The notes: generated by a model not told the origin, from the letters alone. Counted from the stretch's first letter, positions 21,277 through 32,127 are shown. The stretch: DNA of 64,000 nt from Panicum virgatum (GCF_016808335.1 NC_053142.1:2927802-2991801); one strand, 5' to 3'. Translations and numbers: made by a program.

Positions 21277-23116
21277 TTAGCTGGAGCCTCGAGGAACAAT
21301 GTGCACATTCAATCGTGCCATTTCCTCTCGCAGATGATCCTCCTTGGGTCCATAGGATTTCCGGCTTAGGGCATCAGCTATCACGTTTGCTTTTCCGGGC
21401 TGGTAATGGATTTCCAAATTATAATCCTTAACCAATTCTAACCACCTTCTTTGCCTCAAGTTCAAATCTGGCTGGGTGAAGATATACTTCAAACTCTTGT
21501 GGTCGGTGTAAATCTCACACTTATTCCCAATTAAATAGTGTCTCCAAATCTTAAGGGCATGCACTACGGCTACCAGTTCCAAATCATGGGTCGGATAGTT
21601 CTGCTCATGAGGTCTGAGTTGGCGGGAAGCATATGCAATGACTTTCCCATCTTGCATGAGTACACAACCCAATCCTTGTCGGGATGCATCACAATAGATG
21701 ACAAAATCCCGATGAATATCCGGTAGGGTCAGCACTGGGGCGGTCGTCAACCTATTCTTCAATTCTTGAAAACTCTTCTCACATAGCTCTGTCCAGGTGA
21801 ATTTCTTCTCCTTCTTGAGCAGCTCTGTCATGGGCCGGGCTATCTTGGAAAATCCTTCGATGAACCTCCGATAATACCCAGCTAATCCGAGAAAACTTCT
21901 GATCTCACTGACGTTGGTCGGTTGCTGCCAGTTGGAGACTACTTCGACCTTCTCGGGGTCCACTGCTACTCCTTCCGCGGTCAGAATATGACCAAGGAAA
22001 GCTACTTTCTCCAGCCAGAATTCACATTTGCTGAATTTGGCATATAGCCTGTGTACTCTTAATTTTTCCAGAACTACTCTCAGATGTTGCTCGTGCTCCT
22101 GGACACTCTTCGAGTAAATAAGTATGTCGTCGATGAAGACTACAACAAACTTATCTAACTCATCCATAAATATCTTGTTCATGAGGTTCATGAAATAGGC
22201 AGGAGCATTTGTGAGTCCAAAGGACATTACAGTGAACTCAAATTGTCCGTAGCGGGTGACAAAAGCTGTCTTTGGAATATCACTTTCTCTGATCTTAAGT
22301 TGAAAATATCCTGACCACAGATGGATCTTGGAGTAGTACTTGGCCCCTTTTAACTGATCGAAAAAGGTCATCAATCCTGAGAAGGGGGTACTTATTCTTG
22401 ATGGTGACTTCGTTCAGTGCCCGATAGTCTACGCACAACCTCATACTGCCATCTTTCTTCTTGACAAACAGGACTGGGGCTCCCCAAGGCGACGAGCTTG
22501 GTCTGATGAAGCCAATTCGTTGTAATTCTTCTAACTGCTTCTTTAGTTCTGCCAATTCGGAGGTTGCCATCCTATAGGGTCTCTTGGCTATAGGGGCAGT
22601 TCCAGGGACAAGGTCAATAACAAACTCTATGTCCCTATCTGGTGGCATTCCAGGGAGTTCCTCCGGAAAAACATTTGGGTACTCCTTTACTACTGGGACT
22701 TCTTCTAGGGACTTGGCTTCCATGCTAAACACCATCGGGTCTTATCCACTCACCCGGGTATGGCAGGTCACTCGTACTCCTTCTGGGTTTGTCAGGTGTA
22801 TCACCTTGTCCGTGCAACCTATGAGGCCATTGTGTCGGCTTAACCAGTCCATTCCAAGGATCACGTCTATCCCCTTAGACTTAAGTACTACTAAGTCTGC
22901 TAAGAATTCTACCCCACTTAAATTGATCCTTACCCATAGACAACCTAGTTGACACCTGATGCCACCTCCAGGCGTCCGAGTTATTAGGGGTGTTTTTAGT
23001 AGTACTGTAGGTATGTTGTGCTTTTCCACAAAACTCGAGGATATGAATGAGTGTGATGCTCCAGAATCAAATAACACTATTGCAAGAGCTGAGCTGACTA
23101 GGTACTCACCGAGCAC
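21277..23116 (-). pseudogene. Element C pol: protease, RT and RNase H (broken)
   Basis: The protease carries DSGA (FDSGASHSFISSSF) near 23050 and ILGMDWL. An in-frame stop at 22742 separates it from the RT start ([15 protein letters not shown]). RT has LCVDYRALN, then an extra base in a T run near 22360 shifts the frame, after which [10 protein letters not shown] and RNase H ([24 protein letters not shown]) are readable. The block ends at a stop just before 21276. One substitution lies in a normally conserved spot ([11 protein letters not shown] for [11 protein letters not shown]), removing an RT catalytic-region Asp. C's pol therefore could not work even without the frameshifts. Confidence 0.87.
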
Positions 23117-24344
23117 TACACCCTGAGCTCCTTGAGCCTCCTATGCGTTGATGTGGTTAATGCGGGCTCGTCCAAATGACTGCTGGGGCTGCCTCATCTG
23201 CTGACTGTTGTTGTTGGTGTTGCTGTTGTTGCGGATGGGCACTCGGTTAGCACCCGACAGGACTGGCCTTGGTCCATTCACCATGTTGGAGAAGGCTGAT
23301 GTAGCAGGCTTGTTCTTGGCATAAGAGCAGTTGGCAATGAAATGCCCTGTCTCTCAGCAGTTGAAATAGACCATAGCATTGCTGTTGTTGGTGGTGACCT
23401 GGGTTGCATTGCTCTGCGGGGCCTTCATGGTGTTCTCGCTTCGGAACTGCGTGTTAGAGGCTTGTGGGCCTGTCACTTGAGATTGAGTCCTATACTGCAT
23501 TGGAGCCTGATACCTTGGTGCAGTATAGTTGAAGCTTCTTGGTTTTTGGAAGCGATCCTGCTGGCGGGACTTGCTTTCCAGAAACTTGCGCTTGTTATCT
23601 TTCCTTTCATCAATTTTGGCCCTCTCTGTAAGAATAGCCTTGTTCATCAGGGAGTTGAAATCCGGGTAGATCTGTGGAGTAAGCAAGGTCCGGAGTTCTG
23701 GGTTTAATCCTTTCTTGAACATATCCTGCTTCTTCTCATCGTCATTCACTTCTTCTGGGGCATATCGGGCCAACTCCATGAACTGATGGGTGTACTCTTC
23801 CACCGACATGCTTCCCTGCTGCAGAGCGCGGAACTCATCCGCCTTGCGCTTCATGGTGGCCGAGGGGATATGATATCGGCGGAATTCCTTCACAAATTCC
23901 TTCCAGGTGATGGTGGAGGCATCTTCGGCGGCGGCACAGTAATTCTCCCACCAGGCTAAGGCAGTCCCGGTGAGTTGGTGTGCTGTCAGCAGGACTTTGT
24001 CTTGGTCCTGACACTCAAACGGCTCGAGCTTCCTCTGAATCACACGCAGCCAATCGTCTGCATCCAAGGGGTTGCTGGATCTGGCAAAGGTGGGCGGCTT
24101 GGTCCTCAGAAAGGCCGTCAGCTTGTCATTCATGGTTTGCTCTCGGGGTCTGGTTGTCAATTATCTGGGCCAGATCTCCGAGGAGTGGAGGTGGTGGCAG
24201 TGGCACTTCTCCTTGATTCTCTCCTCGGTTCTGACTCACTTCCTATTCATCATGGGGAGGGTTCTGTCCATTCGGCTGCACTCCCGTGCCAGCGACTGCA
24301 GGGTTCCGAATGCGGGAGGCCCTCGTAACGCTTCGGGAAGCCAT
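23117..24344 (-). pseudogene. Element C gag
   Basis: Start chosen at ATG 24344 (MASRSVTR), directly behind CTACAG, a consensus 3' splice site. The Gag core (ANPLDADDW-type region, LTGTALAWWENY) and the segment QQGSMSVEEYTHQFMELARYAPEEV are recognisable. Here that segment is uninterrupted, exactly where A/B/E/H-type gag has its intron. The nucleic-acid knuckle is broken by a TGA at 23354 just after its first Cys pair. One nonsense change near 24243 and one extra base near 24150 lie in the N-terminal part. Confidence 0.85.
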
Positions 24345-24631
24345 CTGTAGATTGGGTAGAGTTTTTGTGAGATTGGGATTAAGTGATGTTTAAGTTGTTT
24401 AATTCGTATTTTTGAAAAGGCAGAATCTACCTTCCGCCGATAAGCACACAACTAACAAGCACATTAACATAGCAAACAACAAGCACAAACAACTTCATTA
24501 CTGTAAGGGAGGGTACAAGACGGGGCAAGACTAAAACGCGTACTACACGACCGGATACAGGTTCACACTTCCGGGTACAACTTAAGCCAGGGAAGCTGGG
24601 AGGGTACAACACTAGGATGGCATCGGGCATT

Positions 24632-25490
24632 CTACTCGTGGGGCGAGCCTTCTTCTGGGGCGGAGTGTGCGAGTAGTCCCTGTTCGCCGTTCTCTAGGTT
24701 TCCATTTGCCAAGGGTTGCGTAGCAGTTTCTCCTTCATCGGTGGTAGTAGACCTTCCAAGGTTCTCGGGTGGGGCCTGTGGGGTTTTCACGAGTGGTCCC
24801 ATCCTATGACGGGTGTCCCGAGTAGAACATGGTCTTCCCCAATTGCCGGGACCGGGGTTCCACTTCTGGTCCATTCTTGCATACGCCGGTCTCGGGCTTG
24901 CCTGAGGCTCTCCTGAGCGACTGCTTCACTACTGACCGCGGCTGCGGCTCTTGCCTCGGCTTGGGCTGCTCGTACCTGTTGCAGTCTCACCGCGAGCTCT
25001 TCTTGCTCGGCTCGATGGATCTGTTCCCTCAGAATGTTGGCTTGCTCGTCAGAGAGCTGATCCAAGGCGGCTAGGTAGGTAGCCACTTGGTACAGAGGGT
25101 CCTCTTCATGTCGGCGCCGTTCCAGACTTCTCATGCGTGCTTCCCAAACTGGGGTTCTGATGGCCGGCGGAAAGAACCTCATTGGCGTGGGGGCTAGGTG
25201 TTCTTCAAAAATCCGTTACGGGTAACGAAGTGCCTTTCTGATGGCAAGGGGTAGGTGTCTTGGTGCCTAAATCCCGTAGCGGTCACTCGCCACGGCTGGA
25301 TGTCGGGGTAGCGATCACTCCTGGCGATGACCAGGATCACCCTACAGCAGAGGGTACCATGGTGCTCGTACTCTCTGTTGTAGTACCTTGGGCGTTCCGT
25401 AACGCCAAGGCTTTCCAGGGCGTTGATCAATAGGCTGGGGAAGCCAGGTGCAGCATGGCAATTGCCCTGGGTCCATCCTTCCTCAGGCAT
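24632..25490 (-). pseudogene. Extra pre-gag ORF of C, unit 2 (unknown function)
   Basis: Start at ATG 25490 (MPEEGWTQG), directly behind TTGTTTTCAG, a strong splice acceptor. An N-terminal globular part includes EYEHHGTLCC and RYPDIQPW with TATGFRHQDTY. After a frameshift near 25240 and a TAA, the frame continues with PTPMRFFPP and WEARMRSLER, then a coiled coil rich in Ala/Glu/Gln (about 25080-24880). A second shift near 24850 leads to an acidic tail ending at 24632. It is a clear homologue of unit 1 just upstream. ORFs of this type are abundant as unnamed hypothetical proteins in grass genomes; I know of no demonstrated function. Its position between primer site and gag marks it as an accessory retroelement gene. 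Confidence 0.75.
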
Positions 25491-25713
25491 CTGAAAACAA
25501 AGATAGGGTGAATAAACCTGCACAATTATTTGGGGTACACAAAGGGAGTAGGTGATATTTATTATTACAACATGGTGGGATACAGACTTCATAGATACAC
25601 GATTATTTGGGCAAAGGTTATAGCTTGGGTGCTACTCCTATCATGGGGATTCTTCCTCGATCCTAAGAGGGCGCTTCTTCAGTGGGAGATACTGATCCAT
25701 CACGTCATCTTTG

Positions 25714-25857
25714 GTCTGAGTACCTTTATCCCAGTGGGTTTCTTCGGGTTCTTCCTCTTCAGTCTGAGTGCCTATGTCCCAATGGGTTTCTTCGGGTTCT
25801 TCTTCTTCGGTCTGAGTGCCTACATCCCATTGAGCTTCTTCAGGTTCTTCTTCTTCT
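25714..25857 (-). repeat. Three 48-bp tandem repeats encoding 16-residue GTQT units
   Basis: GTCTGAG recurs at 25714, 25762 and 25810, exactly 48 bp apart. The protein unit is EEEEPEETHWDIGTQT, with the residue before GTQT varying (V, I, K). Confidence 0.9.
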
Positions 25858-25900
25858 TCCTCTATCCACCCACCTATTCCTCTGCGAGCCTCGTACTCTT

Positions 25901-26068
25901 GCATTCGGGCTTGGAAAGCGGCTAGGGAATTCTCGGTGCATGTGGCTCTTGTCTGTTGTTCTTCCAGTTCTGCTTCACACTCTTGCATTTGGGCTTGCAG
26001 AGTGGCTAGGGAATACTCGGCGCGTACGGCTCTTGTTCGTTGTTCATCCAACTCCTGGGTTGCCTTTT
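25901..26068 (-). repeat. Two 84-bp tandem repeats encoding 28-residue coiled-coil units
   Basis: GCATT(C/T)GGGCTTG recurs 84 bp apart (25901, 25985). Twenty-eight residues equal four heptads, so the duplication extends the coiled coil in register. Confidence 0.85.
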
Positions 26069-26527
26069 CTGCTGTTTGGACCTGTTGCTTCAGTTGTGCC
26101 GCTTGTTCGCGGTAGAGCTCATCCAGGTCGGTGAGATAGATGGATAGGTGGGAGACCGTATCTTCTAGGTCTTCTTCTTCTCTTCCAAGTCCTCTCACCC
26201 AGGCAATCCATGTGCGTCCTCTTTCTTTAGTCGGCGAGAAAAATCCCATAGGGGTCCGCTGAAGGTGATGCCTGTAGATCACGCATAGACGTCGCAGGGC
26301 TTTGCGGGCGGCTTTTCGATAGGTGTCCGGTAAGCGAAAACCAGTGGTGGAGATGAACCAAGGGTCCACATCTGGGTAGCGGATGCTCTTTCCCACGAAG
26401 ATCATCATGTCACACCGAAGAGTGCCCTTGGAGTCGTACTCCTGGTAGACAAACTCTGGTGGGTCCACAACTCTGATGCGTTCCAGGCTGAGTATCAACA
26501 ACTTAGGAAGGCTGGGCTCTGCATGAC

Positions 26528-27739
26528 TGTTGTCAACCAAAACCCACCGGCGAGCAACGACGGGCAACACGAAGAGCCGGGAAGTTGCTAGGGCGCTAGA
26601 GGCACTGCTCCCTCGTCGACGGCCCGCAATTTCTGTCACGCGCCCGGAGGTTTTGTGGAAAACCGGGCGTGCCACCTGACCTATACCTGATCAGGAGGGT
26701 GCAGACGTGCTCTGAACAGTTTCCTGCATACAAAGACACGTGTAAACGTAAGTCCGAGCCGTGTCGGCTCCCCGGGACGACTCTTGCAGCGGCTTTGAAG
26801 AGCCGATCGAGTCCCGGTGTCAGGCGGGATCTGATTGTATCCGGATATGATAAATAGAGCAAATTACTATAAAACTGCTTCAGTCAAATCTAGTTGATCT
26901 AATCCACGATGGTAACAGCTTCACTGCTAGATCGGAACATCCTACACGTGACTAGGCCTAGCGAACGTAATAGACAACTAAACCACAACCTAAAACAGAG
27001 GCCTAAGAACTAGCAAGAGCCGATTCCCGGAACAATCCCTATCAAGGCTAAGATAAAGCTTCTACTACGCCACCGGATCATCCAATCCGTTTGCAAGGCC
27101 TAACCTAGCAGATATTATGCCAACTCTTAAGATGAGAGCAAACCATAACAGATCGGATCTACTAAACATGAAAGAAGCAGGGTGTTGCCCCTGTGCGACT
27201 AATTCTATGCGATAAGAACTAGCATGAGATTGGAACGTGATTGCACAGAGACAACATGATATTCGTAGATGATAAGCAACAAAGCACAATGGATCTACTA
27301 ATAGCCATGCTACGAACATTATGATAACTAGTACTACTCGCCATCAAAAATGCTTCAGTACGAGTAATACCAAGGTAAAAGCAAGAACAATACTGCCCTG
27401 ATCGCAAGAGGCGATCAGGGCAGCATGGCACTTACTTGGATGAAACCCTAGGGTTAGGGGTGGCGATGCGCCGAGAGTTGTTGTTTGCGAGTCGTGATGA
27501 CGCTCTCTTTACGAATAACAAAGGATACATATTTATAGTCCGGAGACTTGGGAAACAATCTAAACTAATCTTGTCCCGATTGGACTCTATCTCTAATCTC
27601 AAACTAAATCTAAGGATACACGGCCAATGTGGCCCAGATGCTCACGCAGGTGCCGATTTACAAGCTTTCCTCATCTTTCGCTTTAAGCCCATCTTGATTT
27701 CGGCCCATAAATTAACCCTGTTAATTTATGGCGATAACA
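26528..27739 (-). repeat. Element D 3' LTR
   Basis: Begins TGTTGTC and ends GCGATAACA on the plus strand. Read on the minus strand it has TATAAATA (27537-27530), a donor-like CCAA|GTAAGTG (GT at 27435-27434), a perfect 13-bp hairpin (27393-27423) and an acceptor-like TATGCAG ending at 26724, suggesting a 712-bp leader intron. Confidence 0.93.
27393..27423 (-). other. Hairpin in the D LTR leader
   Basis: CTGCCCTGATCGC, a 5-nt loop, then its exact complement. The partner LTR (near 39690-39718) keeps at least 11 pairs. G keeps about 12 (56974-57004) with a changed loop. Confidence 0.8.
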
Positions 27740-27753
27740 CATGCCCCCCTGGT
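27740..27753 (-). promoter_or_regulatory. Element D polypurine tract
   Basis: The minus strand reads CCAGGGGGGCATG next to the 3' LTR. Confidence 0.85.
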
Positions 27754-28000
27754 TTTGGCAATGATAGTTCCAAAACCAATCTGTCGCTTCATCTTCCCGT
27801 TAATGTTCATTAACCACATTGCAACCACCAAGGAAGACGCAACGTCTCTGCAACTGGCTCCTCGTAGAACATGAAAACTGCCGATCCGTCTTCCACCTTT
27901 TCACTATTTAATCTCACCCAAATCGGCTCTTCTCCACAGCAAACTCCTTCTTCCTCCTAAAGCCAACAACGCAGAAAACCACCCCAATCCTCCAGCAGCC
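27754..28000 (+). promoter_or_regulatory. Putative promoter and 5' UTR of the antisense genes in D
   Basis: The stretch between the polypurine tract and the first antisense ORF holds a TATA-like CTATTTAATC (about 27903-27912) roughly 90 bp ahead of the ATG, then a C/A-rich leader with no upstream ATG near the start. This looks like a plant gene promoter (inference). Confidence 0.45.
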
Positions 28001-28564
28001 ATGGCCATCTCTTCTTCTTCTGACTCCAACTCCTTTGGAGACTCTTCTTCTTCTTCCTCCTCTCCTTCTTCTTCCCCCCTTCCTGCTTCTTCCGTCGACT
28101 CCATCCCGAAGAGTCGGGAGCTGACGCCAGAGTGGGACCCAACCGCAGTGTACGAAACGCTGGCTCCTCTGCACTGGGATGCAGAGGAGTTCGACTTCGG
28201 GGTCGCCTCCGAGGAGGACGAGCCCGAAACTGAAGGAGAAGACCTCCGACTCCTGTTTCAAGAGGAGTCGGAGAAGGACGAGGAAGAAGAACCCTCATCG
28301 GACGGAGTCGACTCTTCCTCGGAAGAGGAGATCGACTCCCCCTCTGATGACGATGAGCCGATGGGCGGAAAGCCCTTCCGGTTCCTCGGGTCCTCCGACG
28401 AGGACAACGAAGAGGAGAACAGTGGCGATGGCGGCGGCTGGAGCGAGTCCGAGTCTGAAGGCGGCAGCAGCGCCTTCAGCAGCGACGATGACGACGACGA
28501 CAGCAGCGACGACGATGGTAGCGGAGATGTACCGGCCCGAAGCCCCAAGCGTCGTAGGTACTAG
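28001..28564 (+). CDS. Antisense acidic Ser/Asp/Glu-rich protein (187 aa) in D
   Basis: The ATG sits in a strong plant context (GCAGCCATGGCC). The protein begins MAISSSSDSNSFG, with long Ser runs. A short ordered-looking part follows (TPEWDPTAVYETLAPLHWD), then alternating acidic and Ser tracts and a basic tail (SPKRRRY, possibly a nuclear signal). The frame is fully open to TAG at 28562-28564, followed by AT-rich sequence with AATGAA signals. Most of the protein should be disordered. It is transcribed, if at all, against the retroelement. The related G element is truncated before this region, so no second copy is available here. Function unknown. Its pairing with the PMD gene downstream suggests both came as one captured unit (inference). 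Confidence 0.65.
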   Translation: MAISSSSDSNSFGDSSSSSSSPSSSPLPASSVDSIPKSRELTPEWDPTAVYETLAPLHWDAEEFDFGVASEEDEPETEGEDLRLLFQEESEKDEEEEPSSDGVDSSSEEEIDSPSDDDEPMGGKPFRFLGSSDEDNEEENSGDGGGWSESESEGGSSAFSSDDDDDDSSDDDGSGDVPARSPKRRRY

Positions 28565-28946
28565 GTACCTACGAACAGTAGTAGTGGTATCGTAGGAGTA
28601 GGATCAAAAGCCGAAGGATTGATTCCTTTGTAAAATCGGCTTTCCTTGTAATGAACTTTCCTTTTAATGAAATCGAGTTTCCCTTAATTCCATGTGCCTT
28701 CGTTTATTTTCCAAAAAGCCGATGGCAACGCATCAGGCTTCCATAAATATCCAAGAGCCGACGAAATTCAAACTAGAAACAACCCGCAGAAGAATAACAC
28801 TTCCAGTCTGAACCGAACTCGACGAACTCTCAAACTCGAGTGTAATTCGAAAACCAAGCTCTACAAATCCGAGCAAGAATTATCCAGGCAGCCAGAATTC
28901 GAACCAGAATCTCCAGCAATCAAACCCTAAGTCAACAGATCTGACC

Positions 28947-31909
28947 ATGGCAGATTCTACAGCTCAAATGACAAGCTCTGCAGTCCACGATGCGGCAATT
29001 CACGGCCTGAAGGTAATATACAGCCTAATCTTTCAGTTTTCTTCAGCTTACCAAGTTTCTGAAACTGAAACTCTGAAACATGACACCATACGCATATTTC
29101 TGAACTTCTGAACTTCAGGTGTCAGACATCCTCTTGCCGCATCCCTCCAATCCAAAATCTTTCTGTCTTGGCCCACAAACTCATGAAAACCCCACAGATT
29201 TGATCTCTTGTGAAGCAAATAGGATTCCTTTTGTGAGTCAAGACATCAATTTGAACCTCTGGGCCGACTGCTTAAGAGCCTGGCCTAATCCACCTGAAAG
29301 CTGGATAATATGGTACGCCAAAGTAGCAAAAGCTCACATGCCCTTATGGCAGGATTTGAACATAGCCGATGCACTTAGCTTATCACTGTCACCCCTTGAC
29401 AAAGATGAAAATCTTCTGAAAACCATCGGCTATTTCTGGTCTGATGCTCTGAATTGTTTCCTTTTTGGTCATGGACCCATGACTCCCACTCTGCTAGATG
29501 TTGTCATGATCACCGGACTAGACATTAATTCCCCCAATCCTGCTGCTCACAAAATGGCAGAAGTTCCCTTCAAGCTTTCTTCCAAAGTCAACTGCACAAA
29601 TTGGGGTACTTACATGAATCAACACATGAAAACAAAAGGTCCAGTGACTGAGAAGGAACACACAGCCTTCCTAAATCTTTGGCTAGAGCACTTCATCTTC
29701 TGTGGTCCTTCTTTAGCTCCAACTAAGAACTATCTCCCTTTGGCCTACCACCTGGCCCATGGTAATCACACTGGCCTAGGCAAACTCTTTCTTGGAGAAA
29801 CATACAGATATCTCCATCTAATGACATCTAACTTGCTCAACCACAAGAAACTGAGAACTGGAGGCCCTTGGTGGTTTATTCAGTTATGGGCACAACTGTA
29901 TTTCCAGCACCATATTCCCAACTTCCAAAGCCTAACCAAGAACTCCTTTCCTGATGAAAATGGCAAACCAATCAGATGTACTAGTTATGGCCAAGCTTTA
30001 TTCAGTCTCCCTGGCAGTAAACTGAATTCAGCAGATGCAGCAAACTGGTTCAGGGTTTTCTATAAAGGACTGGACAACCCTCTCTACTTCCCATTTACTC
30101 AATCTGAATACTTTGAGAACCCAACTGCCTTCAGACTAGACAACTTTGCCGATGACGACAGCACTCGATATCTGTATTCTCTGATGATTCGTCCTAGCTT
30201 CCTTCCTGTTGGCATCATCACCTCTAATAGAATTATCAAGCCAGGCTATGAATCTTACTAGCCAGTTATAACAGCTCGGCAATTTGGCCTAGGACAGGTC
30301 CCTCCCCACTTCCATATTTACCACTTGGTGGAGAGCAGAGCCGATCTGCCTGATGGTCTCACCAGCTCGAGATGCTACAGCATGTTTGACAACCTCCACA
30401 TTTCAATACCAGCCGATCTGTTTTTCACTTCCACATCAATTGGCTTTGATACTTGGTGGAACATGTGGAAGACTCATGTTTTCCGAAAAGCTCTAGGTCC
30501 TCGACTGCAGCAAATCGATCCTGAATATGTAATCCCCGAGGAAGAGGTACTGATTTTATGCATCCATCCTTTTAAATCCTCTACTCCTTTCTCTTGGCTT
30601 AACCTGCTCATCCTGTCAGCAGCAACAAGATGGTCCAGAACCCACGACCAATACTGGGGAACCATTTCACTTTCTTCCAATTGCTCCTGATGTACTTTTC
30701 TGCAAAGGATCACCACCAATGAAGAAAGTGATAATGTCTATTCAGCCAGACTTACTCCAGTCAGCTTCCAAGCGAAGACAAGCCTCTGCAGTAGTTGCCC
30801 CCTGAGTCTTGACCAAGAAAAGGAAGATGATCACAAGGCGAGTGATCAAGAAACCAGCACCAGCATCTCCGAGTCCATCAGATTTCAACACCAACCAGGT
30901 AACTCATCTTTCGAAGCCTTCTTCTTTATTTTAGACATATATGCTCTGGTTGACTATAATTCTATTTCCAGGATGCAGCTGAAGAAACCTCCAATGTAGA
31001 AGGCCTGAATCAACATGAGACGGCTGCAACTTCCGATGCACTGATGGATACAAGCGAAGAACAAACTGATACAGTCGAGGCTCTTGACGCCAACACCAGC
31101 TTTGATAGGACTATTGCTCCCGAACCGACCAACACTTCTTCTTCAGAACAGGTAACATCATAAAACCAATTATGAACCAGCCGATAACTTCATAAATGTA
31201 TATTGTTCTAACTCCAGAGATGTCCATAGAGCTTTGACATTTCAGGTTTACTTTCCTTCGACCCGGCATCCATGGGTCTGATTGTCCCTGGAGCAAAAGC
31301 ATTACCTCTGCAGCAATCGGCTAACTTGTCACATCAGCTTCGACTCATCAAGGATTTTCTATCTGCTCCAATTACCACTCTGGTCGATGATTCCAGCAAC
31401 ATAAAGAACATCTTTGAGCAAATAGAACCCCAACTCCTGGAACCATTGCAAATCAAGCTCTAGTCAGCCAGCAACCTCCCATTCTTTCGGATAGAAGTCA
31501 GTAAAGCACAACGAAGGATGGAAGCACGTCGTTCTCAAGCTTCTCTGAAAGCTGACATTACCCAAAAATGCAAGGCCCTCAACCAGAAAAAAAAGCAACT
31601 CTAGATATCAAAGCTGACGTGTCTGCCAACATGAACCGACTCGACCTCCTGAAGAAAGAATTGGTGGAACTCGAAGCAAAGGTCCGCACCACCAAAGAAC
31701 TTATCCAGGCCGAGGAAACCTCCATCGCAAACTCTAAGCAAGAAACCCAGGAAATATCCAAGCAGATACAAATAGAGTTTGCAGAGATCAGCACCTTGAG
31801 TCGGCAGATAGTTACAGGCGATGACAAGGATGACGAAGCGATTGTAGCACGAGCAGACGCCGTCCGTACTGAAGCCATCCATGCCATAGAGGAATTCCTG
31901 AACCAGTAG
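28947..31909 (+). pseudogene. Antisense plant mobile domain (PMD, aminotransferase-like) gene in D, several exons
   Basis: Exon 1 is 28947-29012 (22 codons from MADSTAQM). The intron 29013-29118 has GTAATA...TTCAG in phase 0. Exon 2 from 29119 carries the PMD core: WADCLRAWPNPPESW, FWSDALNCFLFGHGPMTPTL and DVVMITGLDI, and later GPWWFIQLW and RQFGLGQVPPHFH. A TAG replaces Trp at 30259-30261; the same frame then continues to the donor GAAGAG|GTACTG near 30546. Further exons follow (acceptor near 30620; introns near 30898-30971 and 31150-31245), broken by a TGA near 30803, a TAG at 31461-31463 and a homopolymer shift near 31590. The last part is a coiled coil (31568-31909). PMD proteins include plant nuclear factors involved in silencing and genome stability, and PMD ORFs are known in some Tat-lineage elements. 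The intron phases past exon 2 are uncertain. Confidence 0.75.
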
Positions 31910-32127
31910 ATAGGCTCAAGAGAGAATTAGTACTGCCTGTTAACTTGAAACTCGTAACTGTTCTTTAAAAACACCTGAAGTCGATGGTCACACATCGGCT
32001 GTTTACTTTCATATATTTCACTAGCCAACTCAAAGTGTTGGCCTTTCATGACTCTTTTTTTTTTCACTGGCCAACTCAACGTGTTGGCCCATTACACTGC
32101 AGCCAGATGGATCTCATCGGCTTTTCG
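31910..32127. other. Tail-to-tail spacer between the antisense PMD gene and D pol
   Basis: About 218 bp between two convergent stop codons. It contains two copies of a 19-bp self-complementary motif, CCAACTCAA(A/C)GTGTTGGCC (32025-32043 and 32071-32089), and a T run. No coding potential. Confidence 0.6.

Larger units (their letters stand above)
25641..26527 (-). pseudogene. Extra pre-gag ORF of C, unit 1 (main part; N-terminus at 40037-40072)
   Basis: The reading frame is intact from D's insertion point to the TGA at 25641, about 295 codons. N-terminal domain: LLILSLERIRV, YQEYDSKGTLRC, IRYPDVDPWFISTTGFR, DTYRKAARKALRRLC and TPMGFFSP. Then comes a long coiled coil with two 28-residue repeats (84-bp period, 25901-26068), an acidic stretch, and three 16-residue repeats (48-bp period, 25714-25857), each ending GTQT. 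Insertion of D separated the first 12 codons. The function is unknown. The coiled coil plus tandem TQT motifs suggests a scaffold or adaptor (inference). Confidence 0.78.

Noticed and set aside
25530..25925. Plus-strand frame rich in Phe/Leu resembling a membrane protein
   Set aside because: It is the antisense of the Glu-rich repeats of extra ORF unit 1; the repeats generate FFGFFFF-like sequence.
27440..27460. Telomere-like ACCCTAGGGTTAGGGG
   Set aside because: A single unit with no tandem array, present in both D LTRs and in G; part of the LTR leader.
28258..28548. Minus-strand Ser-rich frame
   Set aside because: Exact antisense of the acidic ORF; Asp/Glu codons read as Ser/Ser-like codons on the other strand.
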